Part shown: piece by piece, positions 1 through 7,010 of the stretch
Position numbering within the stretch: the first letter of the stretch is position 1
Layout: every line of letters starts with the position of its first letter
NCBI GenBank assembly: GCA_023386155.1
Contig: JAEWKH010000050.1
Coordinates: 1 to 17,422, forward strand
DNA length: 17,422 nt
Direction: 5' to 3'
DNA from: Pseudomonadota bacterium
Lineage (GTDB): Bacteria > Pseudomonadota > Alphaproteobacteria > Rhizobiales > Beijerinckiaceae
The notes under the pieces: generated by a model
Database searches by the model: none
Told to the model about the DNA's origin: nothing
Seen by the model: only the letters and a program-made list of their open reading frames with translations
Made by a program: the position numbers and the translations under genes

Positions 1-1
1 G

Positions 2-1891
2 TTCCTGCCCGTGGAGAACATCGAGCTCCTGACCCGCTACGGGTCGGAGGAAACCGAAGTCCAGCTCGACAAGCTCGGCGGCGGGGCCTGGCAGGCGCGC
101 AAGGCGCGCATGAAGCAGCGGATCCGCGAGATGGCGGGCGCGCTCATGAAGATCGCGGCCGCGCGCATCCTCAAGGATGCTCCTCGCCTGACGCCGCCGG
201 AAGGACTCTACGACGAGTTCGCGGCCCGCTTCCCCTATGACGAGACCGAGGACCAGCTCAACGCCATCGAGGCGGTGCTCGACGACATGGCTTCGGGCCG
301 CCCGATGGATCGTCTCGTCTGCGGCGACGTGGGCTTCGGCAAGACGGAGGTGGCGCTGCGCGCCGCCTTCGTGGCGGCCATGAGCGGCAAGCAGGTGGCC
401 GTTGTGGTGCCGACGACGCTTCTCTCCCGCCAGCACTACAAGACGTTTTGCGACCGCTTCCGTGGCCTGCCGCTCAACATTGCCCAGGCCTCCCGCTTCG
501 TTCCGGCCGCCGAAATGAAGAAGACCAAGGAGGGGCTGACGGACGGCTCGGTCGACATCGTGATCGGCACCCATGCGGTTCTGGGCAAGACGATCAAGTT
601 CAAGGATCTCGGCCTCATCATCGTCGACGAGGAGCAGCATTTCGGCGTGTCCCACAAGGAGCGACTGAAGGAGCTGCGGGCAGAGGTCCATGTGCTGACC
701 CTGTCGGCCACGCCGATCCCGCGCACCCTGCAGCTGGCGCTGACGGGCGTGCGCGAGCTGTCGCTCATCACGACACCGCCGGTGGACCGCCTGGCGGTGC
801 GCACCTTCATCACACCCTTCGACCCGCTCCTCATCCGCGAGGCGCTGCTGCGCGAGCGCTACCGGGGCGGGCAGGCCTTCTACGTGGTGCCGCGCCTCGA
901 CGATCTCGGCGAGGTGAAGGCCTTCCTCGACAAGGAGGTGCCGGAGGCGAAGGTGGCCGTGGCCCATGGCCAGATGGCCGCGGGCCAGCTGGAGGACGTC
1001 ATGACGGCCTTCTACGAGGGCAAGTACGACATCCTGCTCTCCACCACAATCGTGGAATCGGGCCTCGACATCCCGACCGCAAACACTCTGATCGTCCACC
1101 GGGCGGACATGTTCGGCCTGTCGCAGCTCTACCAGTTGCGCGGCCGCGTCGGGCGCTCCAAGACCCGCGCCTATGCCCTGTTCTCGGTGCCGGCCAACAA
1201 GACCCTGACGGTCCAGGCCGAGCGGCGCCTGAAGGTGCTCCAGACCCTCGATACCCTGGGCGCGGGCTTCCAGCTCGCCTCGCACGACCTCGACATCCGC
1301 GGCGCCGGCAACCTGCTCGGCGAGGAGCAGTCGGGCCATATCAAGGAAGTCGGCTACGAGCTCTACCAGCAGATGCTGGAGGAGGCGGTGGCGCAGCTGA
1401 AGGCGGGCATCGAGGAGCCTGCGGAGGATCAATGGTCGCCCACCATCGCGGTCGGCGCGCCGGTGATGATCCCGGAGAGCTACATCGCCGACCTGCAATT
1501 GCGCCTCGGCCTCTACCGCCGCCTCTCGACCTTCGAGACCGACCAGGAGATCGATGCCTTCCGGGCGGAAATGGTGGACCGCTTCGGGCCGGTGCCGTCG
1601 GAGGTCGATCAGCTCCTCAAGATCATGGCGATCAAGGTGCTCTGCCGCCGCGCCAATGTGGAGAAGGTGGACGGTGGACCGAAGGGCATCATTATTTCCT
1701 TCCGCGACAATTCCTTCGCCAACCCGACCGGCCTCATCTCCTATGTCACCGAGCAGGCCTCCTTCGCCAAGGTCCGTCCCGACATGAAGATCGGGTTCGT
1801 GCGTGACACCGAGACGCCTGACGAGCGCATCAAGGCGGCGACCACGATCCTGCGCAGCCTCGTGCGCATCGCTGAGAAGAAGGCGGCATAG
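2..1891 (+). CDS. mfd: Transcription-repair coupling factor Mfd, C-terminal part (cut by window edge)
   Basis: Mfd is an ATP-driven DNA translocase that pushes stalled RNA polymerase off damaged DNA and recruits UvrA. The reading frame is open at base 2 (F-L-P-V-E-N-I-E), so the gene starts upstream of the window; the GTG at 11 is an internal valine. About 630 residues are visible of a family length near 1150. Counting from the codon at 11, they include the end of the RNA-polymerase-interaction region, a Walker A motif GDVGFGKTE (about 105-113), the helicase motif II DEEQ (206-209), motif III LSATPIPRT, the second RecA-like domain with QLRGRVGRS, and the C-terminal TRCF regulatory domain. UvrA-binding and other N-terminal domains lie outside. 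A long open frame at 448-1806 in another phase is a GC-rich shadow. A large inverted repeat follows and may end transcription. Identification is secure. Confidence 0.97.
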   Translation, partial: FLPVENIELLTRYGSEETEVQLDKLGGGAWQARKARMKQRIREMAGALMKIAAARILKDAPRLTPPEGLYDEFAARFPYDETEDQLNAIEAVLDDMASGRPMDRLVCGDVGFGKTEVALRAAFVAAMSGKQVAVVVPTTLLSRQHYKTFCDRFRGLPLNIAQASRFVPAAEMKKTKEGLTDGSVDIVIGTHAVLGKTIKFKDLGLIIVDEEQHFGVSHKERLKELRAEVHVLTLSATPIPRTLQLALTGVRELSLITTPPVDRLAVRTFITPFDPLLIREALLRERYRGGQAFYVVPRLDDLGEVKAFLDKEVPEAKVAVAHGQMAAGQLEDVMTAFYEGKYDILLSTTIVESGLDIPTANTLIVHRADMFGLSQLYQLRGRVGRSKTRAYALFSVPANKTLTVQAERRLKVLQTLDTLGAGFQLASHDLDIRGAGNLLGEEQSGHIKEVGYELYQQMLEEAVAQLKAGIEEPAEDQWSPTIAVGAPVMIPESYIADLQLRLGLYRRLSTFETDQEIDAFRAEMVDRFGPVPSEVDQLLKIMAIKVLCRRANVEKVDGGPKGIIISFRDNSFANPTGLISYVTEQASFAKVRPDMKIGFVRDTETPDERIKAATTILRSLVRIAEKKAA

Positions 1892-1922
1892 GGCGCGGGT
1901 TCGTCCTTCTGCCCTCCTGAGC

Positions 1923-2023
1923 CCTCATCCTGAGGAGCAGCCGTGAGGCTGCGTCTCGAAGGAGGAACCAGAGAGCACTGAAACCTCCTTCGAGACGCCG
2001 CTCCGCGGCTCCTCAGGATGAGG
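1923..2023. repeat. Large imperfect inverted repeat, dispersed-element type
   Basis: Two arms of about 40 bases face each other across an 18-base spacer. The outer 16 bases (1923-1938, CCTCATCCTGAGGAGC) are exactly complementary to 2008-2023, and the inner 13 bases (1953-1965, GTCTCGAAGGAGG) are exactly complementary to 1984-1996. The segments between them match less well. Each arm also contains a short palindrome (CCTCA-TCC-TGAGG). From memory, sequences like this recur between genes in many Rhizobiales genomes, so this is probably a REP-like dispersed element. Lying 31 bases after the mfd stop, it could form a long hairpin that ends or protects the mfd transcript. There is no T-tract. Confidence 0.75.
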
Positions 2024-2086
2024 TTGAGGTATGGGCTTGCCCTTGAGGCCATGCCCTGGGTGCGGATCAAATGTGGGGCGACGGGT

Positions 2087-2431
2087 TCAGATGTCCGCCG
2101 CCGCGACGGCATGCATGCTGAGTTGGTTCTGGAGCATCGTGGCGGCTCCGCTCACTCCGCCCGTGACGATCACGGGGGTGCCCGTCTCGGCCAGGTTCTT
2201 GCGCAGGCGGTTGGCGAGTTCCATGAAACGCCGCCGCTCGGCCCATCCGGCCTGGCGCGGCATCTGCAGCACCACGGCCGCCGGGCTCGGAATCAGGGCC
2301 AGGACGTCGTCGGCAGCCTCGAAGGGGGTCGTCACGCTCGCATATCCCATGCCGGCGAGTTCCGCCGACAGGGCGCTGTCGGGAGCACGTTCGCCATTGT
2401 CGACGACGAGAACCTTCGGCATTGCGTTCAT
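2087..2431 (-). CDS. Degenerate response-regulator receiver-like protein
   Basis: This 114-residue protein has the alternating pattern of a CheY-like receiver fold: a hydrophobic first strand ending in an acidic residue (KVLVVDN, 6-12), a third strand AAVVLQMP (51-58), and a fourth strand PVIVTGG (86-92). The residues needed for phosphorylation are altered. The usual acidic pair is D-N, the phospho-acceptor aspartate position appears to be Gln56, and no lysine follows near the C-terminus. It is therefore probably a pseudo-receiver that works by protein contacts, or an unrelated small alpha/beta protein. I chose the ATG at 2431 because AGGG lies 7 bases upstream; a GTG at 2479 would add 16 residues but has no ribosome site. 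No output domain is present. The YejA-like gene lies 129 bases upstream on the same strand. Function unknown. Confidence 0.65.
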   Translation of the reverse strand: MNAMPKVLVVDNGERAPDSALSAELAGMGYASVTTPFEAADDVLALIPSPAAVVLQMPRQAGWAERRRFMELANRLRKNLAETGTPVIVTGGVSGAATMLQNQLSMHAVAAADI

Positions 2432-2560
2432 GACGGTACCCTGCGGTTGGACGCGACGGATGAGACGGGGGGTGCTCACCTAACGTCGAAGCAGAGCATT
2501 AGTTTCATTGTCTACATGAATGGAAGCTCAACAATAGGAGATATGAGCCGCCAATTCGGA

Positions 2561-4375
2561 TTAATGCGGCTGCCGCCACCAGGTGTCGACATTGACCCCC
2601 ATAAGCGGTGTCCTGTCCGGCCTCTTCAGGTCGCTGCTATGGGCAAGCCACTGATCTTTCAGGTAAAACAGCGGGACCACGTAGAAGCCTGACAGGAGAA
2701 CCCGGTCGAGCGCATGCACGGCCGAGACGAAATCCTCCCGGCTCCTGGCCTCCAGCAGCGCATCGATGAGGCGGTCCACCGCAGGCGAGACCACCCCGGC
2801 GTGGTTATGGGAGCCGCTCCGCCCGGAAGCCGTCGAGCCCCAGCGGTTGCGCTGCTCGTTGCCCGGGGAGGGCGTCCCGGGCCAGAGCCACTGGACCATG
2901 TCGAAGTCGAAGCGGGCGAGCCGGCGCCAGTACTGCACGTCGTCGACGAGGCGCACGCGGGCCTGGATGCCGATCCGGCTCAGGGATTGCGAGAAGTTGA
3001 GGGCGAGCCGCTCCTGCGAGCGGGAGTTGACCAGCATCTCGAAGGCGAAGGGCTCACGGGTGTCTTTCCGGCGCAGGACGTCGTTGTCGAGCTCCCAGCC
3101 GGCCTCGGACAGGAGGGCGAGGGCGCGGCGCGCCATGTCCCGGTCACGGCCCGACCCGTCGCTCGCCGGGGGCACCCAGCGGCCTTCCAGAACGTCCTCC
3201 CGGACCGCGCCGGGAAAGGCGGCCAGCAGCGCCCGCTCCCGCTCATCCGCTGGCCTGCCGGTGGAGGCGAGGTCGGAGCCGGAGAAGTAGCTGTCGGAGC
3301 GGGTAAGCTGGCCGAAATAGAGATTGCGGTTCACCCAGTCGAAATCGAACAGGTAGCTCAGGGCCTCCCGCACCCGGACATCCGCGAAGAGAGCCTTTCG
3401 GGTGTTGAAGACGAAGCCGTTCATGCCCTTGGGCAGGCGCGTCGTCAGGGTCTCGCGGACGATGCGGCCGTCCCGGACGGCGGGAATGTCGTAGCCCGTG
3501 ACCCACTGGCCCGGATCGCCCTCGATCCGGAAATCGTAAAGTCCTGCCTTAAAAGCCTCGAACAAGCTGTTGGCGTCGCGGTAGAAATCGTACCGGATCT
3601 CGTCGAAGTTATAGAGCCCGCGGGTGACCGGCAGATCCTCGCCCCAGTAATCCTTGCGGCGGGTCAGCACGACCCGCTCGCCGGGCCTCACCTCGGTGAG
3701 CGCATAGGGGCCGGAGCCGATGGGCGGGGTGAGGCTCGTCCTGTCGAAGGTGTCCATCCGGGTGGCATGGGCCGGGAAGATCGGCATGGTCATGCCGATG
3801 AGCAGCGGCAGCTCCCGGTCGTTCGACCCGGAGAGGTCGAACCTGATGCGGTGCGGATCCAGGATCTCGACCGCCTTGACCTGGCCGAAGCTCGAGCGGT
3901 GGAAGGGCTTCCCGTGCGTCTTCAGGGCCTCGAAGGAGAAGCGCACGTCCTCCGCCGTCAGCGGATGGCCATCGGAAAAGCGCGCCCTTGGATCGAGGTT
4001 GAAGGTGATGAAGCTGCGATCCTCCGGCATCTCGACCGAGCGCGCGATGAGGCCGTAGATCGAGAAGGGCTCGTCCGCCGAGCGCATCATCAGGGTCTGG
4101 AGCACGTAGCGAGGCACCACGTCAGGGGCCACGCCGAGAACGATCAGGGGATTGAGGCTGTCGAAGGTGCCCTGGAGGGCCAGCGTGATTCGACCGCCCT
4201 TCGGGGCCTGCGGGTTGGCATAGGGCAGGTGCCCGAAACCCGGCGCGAGCGCGGGCTCGCCATGCATCGCGATGCCATGCCGCAGAGACCCCGCCTCGGA
4301 GGCGGCGGCAAGTCCCAGTCCCGACAAGGCAAAGGCGGCAGCAAGCAGCAGTTTCCGTATAAGCCAGCGGCCCAT
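2561..4375 (-). CDS. Extracellular solute-binding protein family 5, YejA-like (peptide ABC importer)
   Basis: This is a periplasmic binding protein of the oligopeptide/microcin C type (SBP_bac_5), which captures peptides for an ABC importer. From the chosen ATG it is 604 residues, very close to E. coli YejA. The N-terminus MGRWLIRKLLLAAAF is a good signal peptide with cleavage near residue 25. Typical features follow: GIAMHGEPAL, a Y-A-N-P-x-A-P-K-G-G segment (A-P-K-G-G is typical of YejA), FDSLNP, the family-5 pattern DGHPLTAEDVRFSFE, and IGSGPYAL. An ATG at 4399 would add eight polar residues before the signal peptide; GGGAG just before 4375 favours the shorter form. The usual partners YejB, YejE and YejF are not adjacent, so it either serves a transporter encoded elsewhere or is a paralogue. 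It is divergent from the IalB gene. Confidence 0.93.
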   Translation of the reverse strand: MGRWLIRKLLLAAAFALSGLGLAAASEAGSLRHGIAMHGEPALAPGFGHLPYANPQAPKGGRITLALQGTFDSLNPLIVLGVAPDVVPRYVLQTLMMRSADEPFSIYGLIARSVEMPEDRSFITFNLDPRARFSDGHPLTAEDVRFSFEALKTHGKPFHRSSFGQVKAVEILDPHRIRFDLSGSNDRELPLLIGMTMPIFPAHATRMDTFDRTSLTPPIGSGPYALTEVRPGERVVLTRRKDYWGEDLPVTRGLYNFDEIRYDFYRDANSLFEAFKAGLYDFRIEGDPGQWVTGYDIPAVRDGRIVRETLTTRLPKGMNGFVFNTRKALFADVRVREALSYLFDFDWVNRNLYFGQLTRSDSYFSGSDLASTGRPADERERALLAAFPGAVREDVLEGRWVPPASDGSGRDRDMARRALALLSEAGWELDNDVLRRKDTREPFAFEMLVNSRSQERLALNFSQSLSRIGIQARVRLVDDVQYWRRLARFDFDMVQWLWPGTPSPGNEQRNRWGSTASGRSGSHNHAGVVSPAVDRLIDALLEARSREDFVSAVHALDRVLLSGFYVVPLFYLKDQWLAHSSDLKRPDRTPLMGVNVDTWWRQPH

Positions 4376-4592
4376 GGCGCTCCCGGTGCAAGACGTCATT
4401 GAACCCGAGCAATGTTGTACAGAAATTTGCCTCGGGTGACTGGAAACCTAGCACACGAAAGGTTAAAGGAGCGCCACACGTCTTGTCTTCGCCACATTCG
4501 GCAAGGATTTGACCCCGTCATTGCAGGTTAAGAACACGCCGGGTAAACGGCCTATTCGAAAGCCGAACTTTCGACTGAAGAGGATCACACAC

Positions 4593-5387
4593 ATGTCATT
4601 CGCGACACGCTTCGCGAGCCTGGGGGGGACCCGTGGCCTGGCGACTGCCTTGGCTCTTCTGGTGAGCGCACCCGTTCTGGCTCAGACCGCTCCGGCCCAG
4701 AAGCCTGCGGCTCCAGCCGCCCAGCCGGCCAAGCCCGCCGCGCCGGCGCCGGGCCAGCCTGCCCAGCAGCAGCAGAACGCCGGCCCGACGGTCGTGCAGG
4801 TGAAGGCCGAGCCCTCCCAGCCGGAATGGACCAAGGTCTGCGGCAAGGACCAGAACACCAACACCGAGATCTGCTACACCACCCGCGACTTCGTCTCGGA
4901 TCAGGGGCAGCCGGTTCTCGCTCTCGCCGTCTATGACGTGAAGGGCCCGCAGCCGCAGAAGGTGGTCCGTTTCGTGATGCCCCTCGGCCTGCTCCTGCAG
5001 CCCGGCCTGCGCTTCGCCGTGGACCAGGGCCAGGCGATCGCCGGCCGCTATGTCATGTGCCTGCCCAACGGCTGCTTCGCCGAGGCTCAGGTGAAGGACG
5101 ACTTCATCGCCGCCATCAAGAAGGGCAGCAACCTGAACGTCAGCGTCCAGAACCAGATGGGCCGCGAGCTCACCTTCGCCGTTCCGGCCGCCGGCTTCGG
5201 CAAGGCCTTCGATGGTCCTCCGATCGACCCGAAGGTGCTGGAAGAGCAGCAGAAGAAGCTCCAGGAAGAGCTGCAGAAGAAGAGCGAGGAGATGCGCCAG
5301 CGCATGCTCCAGAGCCAGGGCGGCGCTGCCGCTCCCGGAGCCGCCGCTCCCGCGGCGCCGGCCGCCCCGGCTGCTCCGAAGCCGTAA
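4593..5387 (+). CDS. Invasion-associated locus B (IalB) family secreted protein with coiled-coil tail
   Basis: This 264-residue exported protein belongs to the IalB family, named after a Bartonella factor needed for red-cell invasion but widespread in harmless Rhizobiales, where its role is unclear. A signal peptide (1 to about 31, ending APVLAQ) is followed by a Pro/Ala/Gln-rich linker (about 33-64). The IalB domain (about 72-208) includes EWTKVCGKD, EICYTTRDF, VVRFVMPLG and RYVMCLPNGCF. Four cysteines (83, 94, 156, 161) could form two periplasmic disulfides. Residues about 213-241 are Glu/Lys/Gln-rich and predicted coiled coil, and the end is Ala/Pro low complexity. The ATG at 4593 has AAGAGGA 8 bases upstream and begins the signal peptide directly; the in-frame ATG at 4509 would add 28 basic residues. 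The extensions make it longer than a plain IalB domain protein. A strong terminator follows. Confidence 0.9.
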   Translation: MSFATRFASLGGTRGLATALALLVSAPVLAQTAPAQKPAAPAAQPAKPAAPAPGQPAQQQQNAGPTVVQVKAEPSQPEWTKVCGKDQNTNTEICYTTRDFVSDQGQPVLALAVYDVKGPQPQKVVRFVMPLGLLLQPGLRFAVDQGQAIAGRYVMCLPNGCFAEAQVKDDFIAAIKKGSNLNVSVQNQMGRELTFAVPAAGFGKAFDGPPIDPKVLEEQQKKLQEELQKKSEEMRQRMLQSQGGAAAPGAAAPAAPAAPAAPKP

Positions 5388-5411
5388 GGCTCGAAGCTTC
5401 CGAAGAAACAG

Positions 5412-5444
5412 AAACGCCGGGCTCGACGCCCGGCGTTTTCTTTT
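5412..5444. terminator. Rho-independent terminator, probably bidirectional
   Basis: A perfect 11-base-pair stem (AAACGCCGGGC, 5412-5422, with 5428-5438) closes a 5-base loop and runs into TTTTCTTTT on the plus strand, 24 bases after the IalB stop. On the minus strand it lies just past the hspQ stop and is followed by a T-rich but weaker tail, so it can serve both convergent genes. Confidence 0.92.
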
Positions 5445-5462
5445 GGCTCGAAGGGGAGAACC

Positions 5463-5792
5463 TCAGTGGGCCAGAATCGGCTTGGCCTTGTAGCTGCCGT
5501 TCTTCTCCCGGGTGAACATCTCCGCGATCATCGGATTGCGCAGGGGCTCGTCGGAATGGTCGGGCAGAAGGTTCTGCTCGGATACGTAGGCGATGTACTC
5601 GGTTTCCGCGTTCTCGGCGAAGAGGTGGTAGAAGGGCTGATCCTTGCGCGGGCGGACCTCCTCCGGGATCGACAGCCACCATTCCTCCGTGTTGTCGAAT
5701 TCCGGGTCGACGTCGAAGATGAGGCCCCTGAAATCGAAGACCCGGTGCCGAACCACTTGGCCGATCGCGAATTTGGCTGAACTCGCTTTCAT
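5463..5792 (-). CDS. hspQ: Heat shock protein HspQ
   Basis: HspQ (YccV-like, once called a hemimethylated-DNA-binding protein) is a small cytosolic protein that in enterobacteria acts as a specificity factor for the Lon protease and affects DnaA stability. The 109-residue product is close to the 105 residues of E. coli HspQ. It shows the family layout: FAIGQVVRHRVFDFRG (8-23), VDPEFDN (28-34), PFYHLFAE (53-60), YIAYVSEQNLL (67-77), then HSDEPLRNPMI. The ATG at 5792 is preceded by AAGGAG with an 8-base gap. A longer open frame up to 6299 exists in this phase but has no family similarity before this Met. The gene converges on the IalB gene. I could not identify a clear heat-shock promoter in the bases upstream. 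Confidence 0.94.
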   Translation of the reverse strand: MKASSAKFAIGQVVRHRVFDFRGLIFDVDPEFDNTEEWWLSIPEEVRPRKDQPFYHLFAENAETEYIAYVSEQNLLPDHSDEPLRNPMIAEMFTREKNGSYKAKPILAH

Positions 5793-5932
5793 GGTCTTAA
5801 CTCCTTGATCCTCATATAGAGATTTTGACGGGATTCTCCAAACCGGCCACCCGTCACAATCGGGAGAGCCGGGCTTTTCACCGCGGAGCCTTGCATTTCC
5901 GGACTGAGAGGCTTCCGGCAGACGGGATTGCC

Positions 5933-5950
5933 GCAAGGTTGGAACCTTGC
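5933..5950. promoter_or_regulatory. Perfect short palindrome upstream of the AEC transporter
   Basis: GCAAGGTT-GG-AACCTTGC is an exact 8-base inverted repeat with a 2-base centre, 62 bases before the start of the transporter gene at 6012. The spacing and symmetry fit a dimeric regulator's operator better than an RNA hairpin, since the loop is very short. No regulator gene is adjacent, so this remains a guess. Confidence 0.35.
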
Positions 5951-6011
5951 CAGAAGAAACTCCCAGAACCGGCCTGCCGTCCTTTTCACTCCCTGTCCCA
6001 TGGAGCCGCCC

Positions 6012-6983
6012 ATGTCCGACCTGATCGGGCTGTTCAACCTCCTTGCGCCGTTCTTCGGCCTGATCGGGCTCGGCTTCTTCTGCGGCAGGGTGGTCAAGCA
6101 GCCCGAGGCGGGGCTGGCCTGGATGCAGTTCTTCCTGATCTACGTGGCGCTGCCCTGCCTGTTCTACCGGCTCATCGCCGACAAGCCCTTGGACGAACTG
6201 GCGAACTGGCCGTTCATCGCCGCCACCACCTTCTCGACGGCCTGCGCCTTCGTGCTCTCCTTCGCGACCGGCTGGCGCTACACCAGGGATCTGCCGCAAT
6301 CGGTCATGCAGGGCGTCGCCGGGTCCTATTCCAATATCGGCTACATGGGCCCGCCGCTCATTCTCGCGGCGATCGGGGCCTCGGCCAGCGCCCCTGTGGT
6401 CCTGATCTTCGTGTTCGACAACCTGTTCCTGTTCTCGGTGGTCCCGCTCCTGATGTCGATGGCGGGCCTAGACAGGCTCAGCCTGCCGGCGACGATCCGC
6501 CGGATCGTCTGGCGCGTGGTGACCCATCCCTTCAACGTCGCCACCGCCGTGGGCATCGCGGCGAGCTACCTGCATCTGCAACTGCCCGGCCCCGCCGATC
6601 AGATCGTCAACTGGCTTTCGGGAGCGGCCGCGCCCTGTGCCCTGTTCATCCTGGGGGTGACCGTGGCCCTGCGGCCCATGCGCAAGATGCCGGGAGAAGT
6701 GCCGGCCCTGGTCTTCATCAAGCTGATCCTTCACCCGCTGCTGGTCTGGGTGGTGCTCTCGGCCGTCGGGGATTTCGGCCCGTCCTGGACCTATGCGGCC
6801 ATGATCATGGCGGCCCTGCCGCCCGCGCTCAACATCTTCGTCATCTCGACGCAGTACAACGTGGGCGTGGAGCGCGCCTCGGCCTGCGTCCTCGTGGGAA
6901 CGCTCGCCTCGATGTTCACCCTGACGGGCGCTCTCTATCTCACCACGAAGACGGGGATCCTGCCTTACGACCTCTTTCCGTGA
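6012..6983 (+). CDS. AEC (auxin efflux carrier) family transporter
   Basis: This 323-residue inner-membrane protein is almost entirely hydrophobic, with about ten probable membrane segments in two halves. That matches the AEC/bile-arsenite-riboflavin transporter superfamily, whose bacterial members move malate, malonate and other small organic anions. Visible family features are ALPCLFYRLI in the second segment (46-55) and GSYSNIGYMGPPL (104-116), equivalent to the conserved G-N-T-x-x-x-G-x-P-L region. In the second half are SGAAAPCALFILGV and AALPPALNIFVIS. The ATG at 6012 has GGAG 6 bases upstream; an in-frame ATG at 6000 and one at 5928 would add polar residues unlike the family. Its stop is 27 bases from that of the convergent monooxygenase. 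Substrate cannot be read from the sequence. Confidence 0.9.
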   Translation: MSDLIGLFNLLAPFFGLIGLGFFCGRVVKQPEAGLAWMQFFLIYVALPCLFYRLIADKPLDELANWPFIAATTFSTACAFVLSFATGWRYTRDLPQSVMQGVAGSYSNIGYMGPPLILAAIGASASAPVVLIFVFDNLFLFSVVPLLMSMAGLDRLSLPATIRRIVWRVVTHPFNVATAVGIAASYLHLQLPGPADQIVNWLSGAAAPCALFILGVTVALRPMRKMPGEVPALVFIKLILHPLLVWVVLSAVGDFGPSWTYAAMIMAALPPALNIFVISTQYNVGVERASACVLVGTLASMFTLTGALYLTTKTGILPYDLFP

Positions 6984-7010
6984 GGATCTCCCGTGCGTCC
7001 GTCAGCGGCG

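Noticed and set aside
448..1806. 452-residue open frame within mfd in another phase
   Set aside because: Mfd motifs are continuous in the main frame, and this product is low-complexity Arg/Pro/Gly.
2714..4402. 562-residue open frame on the plus strand opposite the YejA-like gene
   Set aside because: It is the complement of a clear family-5 binding protein in GC-rich DNA; the predicted protein is Arg/Gly/Glu/His-rich and matches no family I know.
4509..4540. A sigma-70-like promoter (TTGACC at 4509) for the IalB gene
   Set aside because: The -35-like box is good, but no matching -10 box occurs at a suitable distance.
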